Counted from the stretch's first letter, positions 1 to 9,698 are shown. The stretch: 51,178 nt of DNA from Chlorobiaceae bacterium (GCA_013334975.1 JAAXWL010000006.1:1-51178), one strand, 5' to 3'. A program made the numbers and translations. The notes: a model not told the origin generated them from the letters alone.

Positions 1-60
1 TAGGGTCAATGTGCACACGCCGACATCAATTTTACAAACGATTTAAAAAACGGCAAACTA

Positions 61-332
61 CTGTTTTATCAAGCTTAAATTGACGTATTATTTAGCCATT
101 GATTTTATCCAAATCAAAATCCAAATCGGTATCGGTATCGGTATCGAAATCGATTTTTTATGTAAAAAAACAGAAAACCTGCTTCTGGCTGTATCAGTTT
201 AATTATCCGGTGGTTATGGTAATAAACCACAAGTCACGGTGAGTTTTGCATAAGACTCTTCAAGTGGAACCCGATACCGATACCGATTTCGATGATAAAA
301 GAAAATCTCACTATTTACCATTGACCCGTTGG
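61..332 (+). repeat. Hexamer-array TA element, copy A (MITE-like)
   Basis: Left end TA-ctgttttatcaagcttaaattgacg; left array aaatcggtatcggtatcggtatcgaaatcg; right array gataccgataccgatttcgatg; right end ctatttaccattgac. Same layout as the other copies. Confidence 0.8.
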
Positions 333-533
333 GACACTGCACTACTGTTGCATCAACGGCAAAACTTGGCTGTTGTGAGGCTATGGCTGAATGAGAGGAT
401 GAATCGGAATGCAAGGGAGGTGTTTCGTGGAATTGATATCCTGACGTGCCACCCCTTCCATTCATAGACACTCACCTGAATTGAGTATATTGCAGTTCAA
501 ATCCAAGTAAAACATTATCAATCAATTCTATCA

Positions 534-1421
534 GTGTCATCAATGAAGAAAGTGCTTGTGGCTGGCGCTACCGGTTATCTCGGTCGTTATGCGGTGCAGG
601 AGTTTAAAAATCGCGGGTACCAGGTGCGAGCGTTGGTGCGCAACCCCGAAAAGTTCAAAAAGCCGGGGCCGTTCTTTGCGCCGTCTATCGAGACTCTCGT
701 TGACGAGGTGGTTTTCGGTGATGCGACCAAACCTGAAACCATTACCGGCCTGTGTGATGGCATCGATGTGGTGTTTTCGTCTCTCGGCATGATCAAGCCC
801 GACTTTGAACACACCAACTTCGATGTTGATTATCAGGGAAACATGAATATTCTTGCGGAGGCGCTGAACTCCGGGGTCAAGAAGTTCATCTACGTCTCCG
901 TTTTCGAGGCGCACCGCATGATGAACATTCCCAACGTGCAGGCGCACGAAAAGTTCGTCAGGGAGCTGCAGGCCGCCTCTATCGAGAGCACGATTATCCG
1001 CCCGAATGGCTTTTTTTCAGAAATTGGCCAGTTTGTTGCCCGTGCACGGCGTGGTTACATGATCTGGGTTGGCGACGGATACCAGCGCCAGAATCCTGTT
1101 CATGGTGCTGACCTCGCAGCGGTATGTGCCGATGCGGTTGACCGCAGTGATCGGGAGATCGAGGTCGGTGGCCCTGAAGTTTTTACCTACCACGAAATGG
1201 TCGATCTGGCCTGCGAAATTGCGGGCGTCCAGCCGTTGCTGCTCCCGTTGCCCTTCTGGCTGGCTGATGGCCTTGTGGGCGTGGTGGGGCTTTTCAATCG
1301 TGACGTGCACGATGTGGCTCTTTTCGCCACCACCCTCAGTAAAATGGATTTCGTTTCACCGAAATACGGCACCCATCGTCTGAGAGATTTTTTCAACGAA
1401 TGCAAGTCCCTGCCGATCTGA
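534..1421 (+). CDS. NAD(P)-binding SDR / NmrA-like epimerase family protein
   Basis: N-terminal Rossmann motif VLVAGATGYLGRYAVQEF and NmrA-like layout over 295 aa. Confidence 0.85.
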   Translation: MSSMKKVLVAGATGYLGRYAVQEFKNRGYQVRALVRNPEKFKKPGPFFAPSIETLVDEVVFGDATKPETITGLCDGIDVVFSSLGMIKPDFEHTNFDVDYQGNMNILAEALNSGVKKFIYVSVFEAHRMMNIPNVQAHEKFVRELQAASIESTIIRPNGFFSEIGQFVARARRGYMIWVGDGYQRQNPVHGADLAAVCADAVDRSDREIEVGGPEVFTYHEMVDLACEIAGVQPLLLPLPFWLADGLVGVVGLFNRDVHDVALFATTLSKMDFVSPKYGTHRLRDFFNECKSLPI

Positions 1422-1559
1422 GGCAGATGGAGAGGTGAGCGGCGTCTCTCTGGGGTACCAGGTTGCAGCGCATTGAACTGTATCAACACTGAATTGACCT
1501 GTGAGGCGGGGGAGGTGAGCGTTATCTATCAGAATGTAAAGTTGTCAAGAAACACTGTT

Positions 1560-1818
1560 GCCATGTCGGGTGAGTTTTGCTTTTACTTCTTTCAAGTGGA
1601 AATCGGTATCCAAATCGGTATCGGTATCGAGTTCCACTTGAAAGAGGCTGATATAACTCACCGGGTATTATGGTTTATCGTGATAATCATTTGATATTTA
1701 AACAGATACAGATAGAGGCGGGTTTACTGTTTTACATAAAGAATCGATATCGATACCGATACCGATCTGGATATATAAATGACTCCGTAGTATACGTCAT
1801 CATAAGCTTGACATGGTA
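1560..1818 (-). repeat. Hexamer-array TA element, copy B
   Basis: Reverse complement carries the family left end (ccatgtcaagcttatgatgacgtatac) and GGTATC array. The other end has an inverted duplication of the tcaagtggaa...ttccacttga segment; that boundary is approximate. Confidence 0.7.
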
Positions 1819-1866
1819 CTGGTGTCAGTGAGCCATACTTCAGCAGAATCGTTGCATAGCGGTATT

Positions 1867-2913
1867 TTACCACCGGTACCCGAGCCTCATCCGCCAGGTC
1901 GTGTCCCAGGGCTCGTTGCCGACTGGTGCATTGCTGTTGTAGCCGGTTTTGAATTCGGCACTGGTCTGGAGGCCGCCAGCGATGGGGATTTTGATGCCGG
2001 TCCAACTGTCGAAGGTCAATCCGCCTTCTTTGGCGAGGCTGAGAAGACCTTTGTTGCGATGGTAGATTTCCACTTTACCCGGAATGACAAAATGGCTGAA
2101 GTCCATTCTCCAGGCATCTGAGAGGAAGTATTGGGTGGCGCGGGAGTGATAGCTTTCCGAGGTGTATTCCAGACCGGTTTCGGCGCTGAGCCGGGTCCGG
2201 TTGTTGCCGAAAAGGTTCCATCCGGCATAGGGGCCTGCGCTCCATCGATGGTCAAGTGCAGTTATTCTGTTTGTTTTGAAGGAGGTTGTCGCTCCGTAGT
2301 AGAGGTTCTTCGAGAAGTGGCTGTCCCACGTTGTCTCGATAGAACGGCGGCTCAGGGTTTCGATATTGTTTGTTTTGTCGTATTCGATTTCACCAGCAAG
2401 CCTTACCCTGTGTGTCAGTTTTTTCCATTCGAGGTTGGATGAAAGATTGATACGGTTTTCATGTGTGTTGCCACGATCGAGTTTCAGTGCAAGGTTGATC
2501 TCTCCGGTAATTCTGGCTGCTTTTCCAGTTTCCCAGTCATCGGGGTTGATTTGCGTCAGGTTGAAGGCCGGTTCTATTCTGTTGTCGAGCAGAAGGTTGG
2601 TTTCATTGCGGTTCAGGGATTTGACCGGTATGGTGCCGTTGCCGGTCAGGCGGATCTTCATCGGTTCTTCCGACCGGATTTCACGCACCTTTTTCCAGTC
2701 TATGCCGATTGTTCCAGCGTAGTCAGTCCTGAATTGCAGGATACCGTCGCTCATGCGTAAGACCGTGCCGGTCAGTCGGTCGCCGTTGTCCAGAACAATC
2801 GTCTGGGCGCCAATGGCAGGGGGGGCCGACATCAAAAGGACGGTGCACAGGGCAATTGCAAGGCGATGATGCGGGCTGGCAGACATGACGTTGGTTAACT
2901 TTTGTTTATTCAT
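1867..2913 (-). CDS. DUF481-type outer-membrane protein
   Basis: 371-aa ORF. Probable start is the internal Met (MNKQKLTN...) before a signal-like segment; VLDNGDRLTGTVLRMSDGILQFRTDYAGTIGIDWKKV followed by a beta-strand-rich C-terminus ending in an aromatic residue. Confidence 0.75.
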   Translation of the reverse strand: MNKQKLTNVMSASPHHRLAIALCTVLLMSAPPAIGAQTIVLDNGDRLTGTVLRMSDGILQFRTDYAGTIGIDWKKVREIRSEEPMKIRLTGNGTIPVKSLNRNETNLLLDNRIEPAFNLTQINPDDWETGKAARITGEINLALKLDRGNTHENRINLSSNLEWKKLTHRVRLAGEIEYDKTNNIETLSRRSIETTWDSHFSKNLYYGATTSFKTNRITALDHRWSAGPYAGWNLFGNNRTRLSAETGLEYTSESYHSRATQYFLSDAWRMDFSHFVIPGKVEIYHRNKGLLSLAKEGGLTFDSWTGIKIPIAGGLQTSAEFKTGYNSNAPVGNEPWDTTWRMRLGYRW

Positions 2914-3169
2914 CGCCCCAAAATAGCCAGAGATATCATTTTGCGAAAGTGGTTGTTTGATCTCCTCATGTCGTTCCGTCATTTATGGCAATCATCGGTT
3001 TCCGGCGGTTGTTTTCCTTTTTTTCTTGCAGTACGAGATTTCAGTGGTCGGGGTAGTGCAGGGTTGTTTTCATGTTTTTATTCAGACATTATCGTTAACG
3101 TTGAGTGGTTGTCAAAGGAGGATTGTATGAAGATGGTCGTTTCTAACATATAAACCGGGAGGATGTCTC

Positions 3170-4108
3170 ATGTCTTCAACGAATCTTTTTACGGTAGCAA
3201 CTGTTCGTGCCTCGGTGGACGGAAAGACGACGGAGTTTCTTTTTAACGAAAGTCCGCAGATTTTCAGGCTCGAACAGATGACGGCAAGCGTGGTCCGTTC
3301 GGTTCCTCACATCACCGAGGCTTTTAGTAAGAATATGCCGGTCAGACTTGACATCGATCCGGTGAAAGGGGTGATCAAAAAAATCCGTCCGGCGACAGAG
3401 GACGGGTTCAGGTTATTGGTGACGGAGCGAGGCAAGCTGGAAAACCCCCTGAAGCCGAAAAAGATCGATGTATCGAAGATTGACCACAATACGTTCAACG
3501 TTATCGACCAGTATCTTGATTTTTCTGTTTTTTCGCTCTGCAAAAAGGATGTACCAAACTATGCCAGGACGAGGGAGATATTCGATTACTGCGCAGCGCA
3601 GTCGTGCACCCTGCCCGATCCTCATGAGGTCAATCCCTGCATTCCGTTCCAGTACGTTATCGATGGCTGTTATGCGAGAGCTCACCAGATGCGCCGGATC
3701 ATCACCACCAAATACAAGTATTGCTGTGAGAAGGTTTTCAGTTTTGCGAACAACGATCTCGATACCCTCGCGGTGCAGGCTTGCAAATGGGGTGGTTGTT
3801 GTGTCAGATGGTGGTATCATGTCGCTCCGCTGGTCAGGGTCAAGGTTAAGATCGGTACGTGCAGCCTGAGACTCGCCATGGTCATCGACCCCGGTATGTT
3901 CGACAGGCCTGTTTTGCTGGGTGACTGGCTTGCCGCACAGGCAAACACGGCCTGCACTCCGAACGCAAGGGTGACGATGTACTCAATTCAGCCCGGTTCG
4001 GCATACAGCCCGGCCAATTATGAGGGGACGGCATATTCGACAGACGATGACTATGTGTTAACCGAAGAAACGCTGACGGAGTACAGGGATCTGACGACCT
4101 GTCATTGA
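3170..4108 (+). CDS. Protein-glutamine glutaminase-like protein (protein deamidase) with retained pro-region
   Basis: DGCYARAHQMRRI...CEKVF...CCVRWWYHVAPLV...MVIDPGMFD matches the Cys-His-Asp core of Chryseobacterium protein-glutaminase as remembered. Cys167 at 3668-3670, His217 at 3818-3820, Asp240 at 3887-3889. RBS-like gggagg upstream of the ATG. Confidence 0.8.
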   Translation: MSSTNLFTVATVRASVDGKTTEFLFNESPQIFRLEQMTASVVRSVPHITEAFSKNMPVRLDIDPVKGVIKKIRPATEDGFRLLVTERGKLENPLKPKKIDVSKIDHNTFNVIDQYLDFSVFSLCKKDVPNYARTREIFDYCAAQSCTLPDPHEVNPCIPFQYVIDGCYARAHQMRRIITTKYKYCCEKVFSFANNDLDTLAVQACKWGGCCVRWWYHVAPLVRVKVKIGTCSLRLAMVIDPGMFDRPVLLGDWLAAQANTACTPNARVTMYSIQPGSAYSPANYEGTAYSTDDDYVLTEETLTEYRDLTTCH

Positions 4109-4207
4109 GTCGAAGCGGCAACGTTATCAACGCCAGACTGAGTGATCAGGCCTGTCGGTCAGAGGTGAGGGCGCCAGAGACAGGTATCTTCTGGCGTTAT
4201 ACCAGGA

Positions 4208-4400
4208 GTGTTCTGTCACGCTTAAACTGACGTTTGATGAGGAGCCATTGACTTATCCAAATCCAAATCGGTATCGAAATCGGTATCCAAATCGATTTTT
4301 TTCCCTGAGAAAACCATGTACTGTTGGCGTACTATAATTTTTTTTCGATACCGATACCGATGATAAAGGAAATTTCGACTATTAACTGTTGACGCGACAC
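4208..4400 (+). repeat. Hexamer-array TA element, copy C
   Basis: gtgttctgtcacgcttaaactgacg left end, GGTATC and GATACC arrays, right end ctgttgacgcgacac-TA. Confidence 0.8.
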
Positions 4401-4405
4401 TAGCA

Positions 4406-4675
4406 ATGAGCGATGAACATCAGGGAGAGGGGGCGCCACGCTATCGGCGACGGATGAGGGTTGCCGCTCTGCGGCAGCGGGAGGAGTGCTGTTACGATGA
4501 GGTCGTGTTTCTGGAATCGGCCAGGTTGTATCGTCTGATGAAGCAGTACCCGGCTTACCGGTCGATGCTGCAAAAGCTCCGGAAAGCTCAGTTGGATGCC
4601 ATTCCTGTGACGATAGGGCTCGAGTCCGTCGAGGGGGATATTATCGTAGAGGTACGGGAGGAGGGTTCCGGATGA
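4406..4675 (+). CDS. Small hypothetical protein
   Basis: 89-aa ORF with no recognised domain; begins 4 nt after the TA of copy C. Confidence 0.45.
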   Translation: MSDEHQGEGAPRYRRRMRVAALRQREECCYDEVVFLESARLYRLMKQYPAYRSMLQKLRKAQLDAIPVTIGLESVEGDIIVEVREEGSG

Positions 4676-4680
4676 GCTGG

Positions 4681-5880
4681 TCAGCGTTCAGGGGGCGTGT
4701 TTTCCCGAGCGGTTCTGATCCATGCTCCGCTTTTTTTACGGATCATCATGGCGGCATAGAGGGGAATTTTCCAGAGAACGTAGAAGGGTGCGGCCATAAG
4801 CACGAGCCAGGTTGATGGAGGCGCTTTGCGCTGTATCTGCCCCGAGAGGACGTAGAAGACAAGGATGAGCCACCATGAGGCGACGCAGGCAAGCCAGTAG
4901 CCCTTGAGCAGAGGGATTGCCATAAGCGAGACGAGTGCGAACAGCAGGGCGAGCAGGGAGAGTGGCGGCGTGACCAGTTCGGCGAAGGCGACGAGGAATC
5001 GAGATTGACCGGTGCGCAGAAACAGGCCGAGAAGCGGCATTGCCGTGGTTCTGACCAGTTTGAAGCGCCCGCTTTCCCATCGATTGCGCTGGCTCGATGC
5101 GTTCTTGGAGGTGGTAACCATGTCGCTCCGGACGACGGCATCCGGGTTGTAGTGTACGGCGATTTTCTGCCGGAGCAGTTGCAGGCTGAATTCCATGTCT
5201 TCGACGATGGAGTGGCAAGGCCAGCCAGTCGTTTCAAGCAGGCTTCTGCTGAAGGCCATGCCATTGCCTTTGAGCACGCAGGTGCCGGACAATGTGCTTG
5301 GGCCTGCCATGCGGAGGTGGTTGAAGACGTTGAAGGCTGCGTCGAGAAGTCCCGGTCGCCATCCCGCCCCGGGGTTGTTGACCCCGTTGAAGGCTTGCAG
5401 GGCCTCTACACCTTTCTGGCTGAAGGAGAGGCTGATCTCCCGGAGGTAGTTGCGGTCAGCCTGGACGTCAGCGTCGATGATGGTGATGACCTCGACGTGC
5501 TGATACGATCGGCTTTGTGTTCGCAGGAACCAGTCGAGCGCCTGCCCTTTTCCCCGGTTGACGATGTCGGTGCGTTCGGCAACGATAGCGCCTGCGTTTC
5601 GGGCCATCTCGGCCGTGCGGTCGGTGCAGTTGTCGGCAATAACGAAGATGCTGGTCAGCTCTTTCGGGTAGTTGCCGGTTCTGATGCTTTCGATGGTGCG
5701 CACGATCCCCTCCTCCTCATTATGCGCAGGAATGAGCACGCCGATGCTGAGCAGGCGGTTTGTTTCGGTGGCCTTTTTTCTGAAGAGATAAGCGGCGAGG
5801 GTGACCACCAGGAGATAGGCTGCGGGAAGAGAGAGAACAACGATCAGCAGCCTGACGATGAGTTCGGCGATCTGGATCAT
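4681..5880 (-). CDS. Family 2 glycosyltransferase, membrane-associated
   Basis: VLIPAHNEEEGIVRTIESI...VIADNCTDRTAEMA...DADV...QRNRWESGR plus C-terminal TM helices. Confidence 0.88.
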   Translation of the reverse strand: MIQIAELIVRLLIVVLSLPAAYLLVVTLAAYLFRKKATETNRLLSIGVLIPAHNEEEGIVRTIESIRTGNYPKELTSIFVIADNCTDRTAEMARNAGAIVAERTDIVNRGKGQALDWFLRTQSRSYQHVEVITIIDADVQADRNYLREISLSFSQKGVEALQAFNGVNNPGAGWRPGLLDAAFNVFNHLRMAGPSTLSGTCVLKGNGMAFSRSLLETTGWPCHSIVEDMEFSLQLLRQKIAVHYNPDAVVRSDMVTTSKNASSQRNRWESGRFKLVRTTAMPLLGLFLRTGQSRFLVAFAELVTPPLSLLALLFALVSLMAIPLLKGYWLACVASWWLILVFYVLSGQIQRKAPPSTWLVLMAAPFYVLWKIPLYAAMMIRKKSGAWIRTARENTPPER

Positions 5881-7097
5881 GGCTGGTTCATTTCGTTCCG
5901 GAAGTGTGTGACAAGCTGATCGTTGTTTTGATGCTGGTTGTACATCAGGGTGACCTTCTGCCTGCCGGCATGGCCGAAACGGGTCCGCAGCAGAGGATCG
6001 GCAAGCAGTTTTCTGATCTGCACAGCAAGGTCTGAAGGGTCGCCGGGTACAGCCAGCAGTCCATCCTCTTCATGCTCGATCAGCTCGGGAATACCGGTGA
6101 TGCGGGTCGAGATGACCGGAATCTCCTTGGCCATCGCCTCCATAAGGACCACAGGCACCCCTTCGGCGAAGCTGGCCAGGACGAAAAGGTCGGCGCGGTC
6201 GTAGTGTGCTCTCACCTTGTCCTGACCAAGTGCTCCGGTGAAGAGTACCTTTCTTTCGAGACCCAGTGAGGTTGCGAAAGCTTTGAGGGAGTCGCGGTCG
6301 GGTCCATCGCCGACGATGGTCAGATGGAAAGGGAGTCGCTCCCGGTCGAGCATGGCGCAGGCTTCAAGCAGGATGTGCTGTCCCTTTGCCGGTACCAGCC
6401 TGCCGACGCAGAGCAGTTCGGGTACGGCATTGTCGGGCTCCGGCCTCGGTGTGTAGAGATCAGGATCGATACCGCAGCGGACGATGTGGAAACGATGCCA
6501 GTGATCAACGTCGCTGATGCGCATGATCTGGCTGCGGCAATAGTGGCTGATGCAGCGCACGAAGGCAGCCTCGCGCACCTTTTCGGGAAGCATGGCCGAG
6601 TCCACCGTGTAAAAGATGTCGGGGCCGTGCACCGAGATGCTAAAGGTGAGGCCTCCGTAACGCTTCATGAGCATGGCGACGATGGCCGTGGGGTTGCCGA
6701 AATGCTCGTGGAGATGGGTGATGCCGTTCTGGTGCGCCCAGCGGAGCAGGATACCAGCTTCGGCGAAATAGGCTGCGGCCTTGACGGGATTTTTAGGGCC
6801 GGTAAAGAGCAGCCTGAAGGCATCCAGTGCCATGTTCAGGTACCCCCCGGGATTTTTCAGGAGGCAGTGCAGGTGCGCTGTTGCGATGGAGGTCACCGGT
6901 TGCGAAAGCACCATGAGGGTGTTGGCCGCCTCCTTCTGTTCGGCAGGGGTCATGATGTCGAGCTTCTCCGGCTTGTGGATCGAGGCCGTGAACACGGTCA
7001 TGCCGGCTTTGCGCAGTGATTCGATCTCCCGATAGATGAAGGTGTGGGAGATGGCCGGGTATTCACTGCACAGATAGGCGATGGGTTTGTTGGTCAT
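5877..7097 (-). CDS. Family 4 (GT-B) glycosyltransferase
   Basis: Start at MTNKPIAYLCSEYPAISHTFIYREI gives a 4-nt overlap with the upstream gene; LLCVGRLVPAKGQHILLEA...FVLASFAEGVPVVLMEAMAKEIPVI. The longer listed ORF is an N-terminal over-extension. Confidence 0.88.
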   Translation of the reverse strand: MTNKPIAYLCSEYPAISHTFIYREIESLRKAGMTVFTASIHKPEKLDIMTPAEQKEAANTLMVLSQPVTSIATAHLHCLLKNPGGYLNMALDAFRLLFTGPKNPVKAAAYFAEAGILLRWAHQNGITHLHEHFGNPTAIVAMLMKRYGGLTFSISVHGPDIFYTVDSAMLPEKVREAAFVRCISHYCRSQIMRISDVDHWHRFHIVRCGIDPDLYTPRPEPDNAVPELLCVGRLVPAKGQHILLEACAMLDRERLPFHLTIVGDGPDRDSLKAFATSLGLERKVLFTGALGQDKVRAHYDRADLFVLASFAEGVPVVLMEAMAKEIPVISTRITGIPELIEHEEDGLLAVPGDPSDLAVQIRKLLADPLLRTRFGHAGRQKVTLMYNQHQNNDQLVTHFRNEMNQP

Positions 7098-8182
7098 GAT
7101 GCGGGGGTTGAGAGTCCGGTTTTCAGGGCCGCCCTTCTGTTTTTCAGCGGCCGGTTGAAGAGAGCGCCTGCATGGAAACGCAAGACGCCCATCAGTTGCG
7201 GCAGAACGACAGCCGAACAGTGCCATGCGTAGGTTACCGCCTCCTTGCGCTGCAGATGGTACTCCTGCATGAACTTGCCTACCTTGAAGAGTCGTGGAGA
7301 GAAGAGCAGTGGAGCGCCGACGGCCATGAAGAGCAGTGAGAGGATGAGCGAGGGCGCTGACTGGCCGGAGATCAGCGTCAGGATCGACAGGCATTCAGCG
7401 ACGATAAATCCTCCGCCCTTGATGATAATTTTCCTGAGGTCGTGTTTCCAGAAGTTGCTGCCGAGTAGGGCTTCCCGTGTTTGAACGGCAGCAAATCCGT
7501 ATCCGGAACGGTAGGCCCGTTTGAGATACTGCCTGATGGTGGTCATGGCCAGGTCGTGGCGGGTCATGACGGCATCGATTCTTTCGATCTTCCAGCCAGC
7601 CCTGATGACTCTGCGGCTGAGTTCGGGATCCTCTCCGCCGACCAGCGCTTCATCGTAGCCCCCTGTTTTTTCGAGGGCCTGGCGGCGGATGAGCACGTCG
7701 CCACCAAAACAATCTGACTGGCCGACGGGCCCGTTCCATTCAAGATCACCGATCCAGTTGTAAACCGATCGTTCCGGATGCAGTTCACGGCGCATACCGA
7801 TGACGGCGCCGAGATGCTTGTCCTGCATGCTTTCGATGGCGCGCAGGAACCAGGCTGAATCGACGATGGTGTCGGAGTCGAGAAAGTGCACGAGAGGTGA
7901 GGAGCCTGCTTTCCATCCGGCGTTTCTGCCCAGCCCTGGTGTGGGGTATTCCGGGTTGAGGGCGATCACCTTCACACCGGGGTAGCGTTCAGCCAGCTTG
8001 AGACTGTCGTCGGTTGATCCTCCATCGGCGTAACAGATATGAATCCGTTCCTGTGGGTAGTGTGCAGCACGAATCGATTCGATGCATCGTCCGAGGGTTT
8101 TCGAAGCGTTCACCCCGATGAGGACGCAGTCGATGTCGGTTAACTCCCGGCTGCTGCTCTTGTCGGATGGTTCGTTGTTCAT
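7094..8182 (-). CDS. Family 2 glycosyltransferase
   Basis: IDCVLIGVNASKTLGRCIESIRAAHYP...YADGGSTDDSLKLAERYPGV...GRNAGW...FLDSDT. Confidence 0.85.
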   Translation of the reverse strand: MNNEPSDKSSSRELTDIDCVLIGVNASKTLGRCIESIRAAHYPQERIHICYADGGSTDDSLKLAERYPGVKVIALNPEYPTPGLGRNAGWKAGSSPLVHFLDSDTIVDSAWFLRAIESMQDKHLGAVIGMRRELHPERSVYNWIGDLEWNGPVGQSDCFGGDVLIRRQALEKTGGYDEALVGGEDPELSRRVIRAGWKIERIDAVMTRHDLAMTTIRQYLKRAYRSGYGFAAVQTREALLGSNFWKHDLRKIIIKGGGFIVAECLSILTLISGQSAPSLILSLLFMAVGAPLLFSPRLFKVGKFMQEYHLQRKEAVTYAWHCSAVVLPQLMGVLRFHAGALFNRPLKNRRAALKTGLSTPAS

Positions 8183-9285
8183 CAGTGGTCAGTGGCCGTG
8201 GCCTTTTTTTTCTGACGTGAAAGGATGGTCATTGCCTGGCTTGCTTTGCTGAGCAGTGACTTTTGTGAAAGGCAGGTTAGCAGGCAGAGCTTGTCGCATT
8301 TGAGGGTGGCTTGCCGTATTTTTTGTGCTGTGTCGCCAGTCCATATCTCCCGTGCCGACTGTTGCGTTGTTTTTCCTATGGAGGGGAAGTGGAAACAGAG
8401 CTTGACCTCTCCGTCGGGGCGAATATAGAATTCATGCAGTCCTATCCGGCAGGGGAGGTGTTCCGGCGAGGCTTTTTCCTCACGGAAACTTGCCGGCATC
8501 AGACCGAGTATCTCCTCGCTGTTCATGATCGGTGAGCCCGATCGTTTCATTTCGATGAGGCGGTTGATGATTTGTTCGAATTCGGCCATATCTTTCTCTT
8601 CGATCCAGAGCTCATTGTATGTTTCGGGAGTCCAGCGACCAAGTGGCTGGAAATTCACCGCTGTGGCTCCGAGTCCGATCGCCCAATCGACGATTTCAGG
8701 AAGCTGCCGGAAGTTCAGCGACATGATGGTCGGCTTAATGATGATCGGAAAGGTGATCTTCTGTTTTTCCTGCTCGCTTTTCAGCAGAGCGATGCCACGG
8801 ACGATCCTCTCCAGCAGCCCGTTCATACCGCGAACGTAGTTGTGCGTGGCCGGGTCGGTTGAATCGACGGAGATGTTGAGATTGAATGGTCGTGCTGCTA
8901 CCAGGGCAGCGGCATTTTTTTCGTTAAGCAGGGCGCCGTTGGTGGTGACTCCTGCGAGGATGTCGTGGTCGCGACAGAAGCGGAGGATATCGATGAACCC
9001 TTTTTTGATGAAGGGTTCTCCTCCGCTGAAGTTGATGGCGAAACGTCCGGTGAACTCCTTGATGCTGAGCAGTGCTTGCTGCCACTCCTCGACGGACATT
9101 TCAGGGATGTACTCCGCCTGACGCCAGTATTCGCAGTGGCGGCATTTGCAGTTGCACCGTTCGTTGAAAAGGGCATGGAAGGTAACCGGTCTGGTGAAGT
9201 CGACGCCGGTTTTAAGGTAAACCGATTCGGCAAGTGCGTTTCGGCCATGGGTCAGTCCCATTCTGGCAAGTTCCGTGATGTTCAT
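8182..9285 (-). CDS. Radical SAM protein with C-terminal SPASM/twitch-like cysteines
   Basis: CNCKCRHC (CxxxCxxC), FSGGEPFIKKGF, C-terminal CDKLCLLTC cluster. Confidence 0.88.
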   Translation of the reverse strand: MNITELARMGLTHGRNALAESVYLKTGVDFTRPVTFHALFNERCNCKCRHCEYWRQAEYIPEMSVEEWQQALLSIKEFTGRFAINFSGGEPFIKKGFIDILRFCRDHDILAGVTTNGALLNEKNAAALVAARPFNLNISVDSTDPATHNYVRGMNGLLERIVRGIALLKSEQEKQKITFPIIIKPTIMSLNFRQLPEIVDWAIGLGATAVNFQPLGRWTPETYNELWIEEKDMAEFEQIINRLIEMKRSGSPIMNSEEILGLMPASFREEKASPEHLPCRIGLHEFYIRPDGEVKLCFHFPSIGKTTQQSAREIWTGDTAQKIRQATLKCDKLCLLTCLSQKSLLSKASQAMTILSRQKKKATATDH

Positions 9286-9296
9286 GGTGGCAGCTT

Positions 9297-9698
9297 TTAT
9301 TGATTGCCTTCACGTTTGTAATGGCTTTTCAGGCGTACGATGAAGCCTGTTGCGATTCCCGCGAGTACACCAGCATTGTTGGCAAGAACAGTAATGGCGT
9401 TGAACGGATCACCGGTTATGACGGCATGGATGTTTTCAAGGAGATATCCGAGCGGTGCCATGGAAATAGCGAGCAGAAAAGTGGTTTTACGGCACCTGAA
9501 AAAGACCATCGGAATAAACGACAGTATCGAATAGAGGAGTATGTGCAGGAGGGTATCAACAAGAAACATGGCGCGCTGAATCCCTGGATCCGAAATCAAT
9601 GAAACGGCCAGTACGATCAGAAAGGTCACTACCCAGTAAGAGAGAAGCCTTCGGTACGAACCGGGTTCGAACAGAGAATATGCTTCATGTGCTGCCAT
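9297..9698 (-). CDS. VanZ-like small membrane protein
   Basis: Hydrophobic 133 aa; DTLLHILLYSILSFIP and NAITVLANNAGVLAGIATG resemble the VanZ family. Confidence 0.5.
   Translation of the reverse strand: MAAHEAYSLFEPGSYRRLLSYWVVTFLIVLAVSLISDPGIQRAMFLVDTLLHILLYSILSFIPMVFFRCRKTTFLLAISMAPLGYLLENIHAVITGDPFNAITVLANNAGVLAGIATGFIVRLKSHYKREGNQ

Noticed and set aside
119-155. Hexamer arrays as a CRISPR or iteron array
   Set aside because: Units are contiguous 6-mers without spacers and sit inside a larger repeated element with conserved ends; no cas or rep genes nearby.
246-467. ORF encoding ...EPDTDTDFDDKRKSHYLPL
   Set aside because: Translation of element copy A hexamer array; the same DTDTDFDD/YRYRVPLEE peptides recur from other copies (e.g. 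214-471, 16668-16982, 34141-34326), so it is repeat-derived, not a gene.
1473-1694. 73-aa ORF with IGIQIGIGIEFHLK
   Set aside because: Read-through of copy B hexamer repeats; no gene-like features.
5005-5919. 304-aa plus-strand ORF
   Set aside because: Antisense to a well-supported GT2 gene; long antisense ORFs are frequent in this GC-rich coding region and show no domain pattern.
6324-7019. 231-aa plus-strand ORF
   Set aside because: Antisense to the GT4 gene; no recognisable family.
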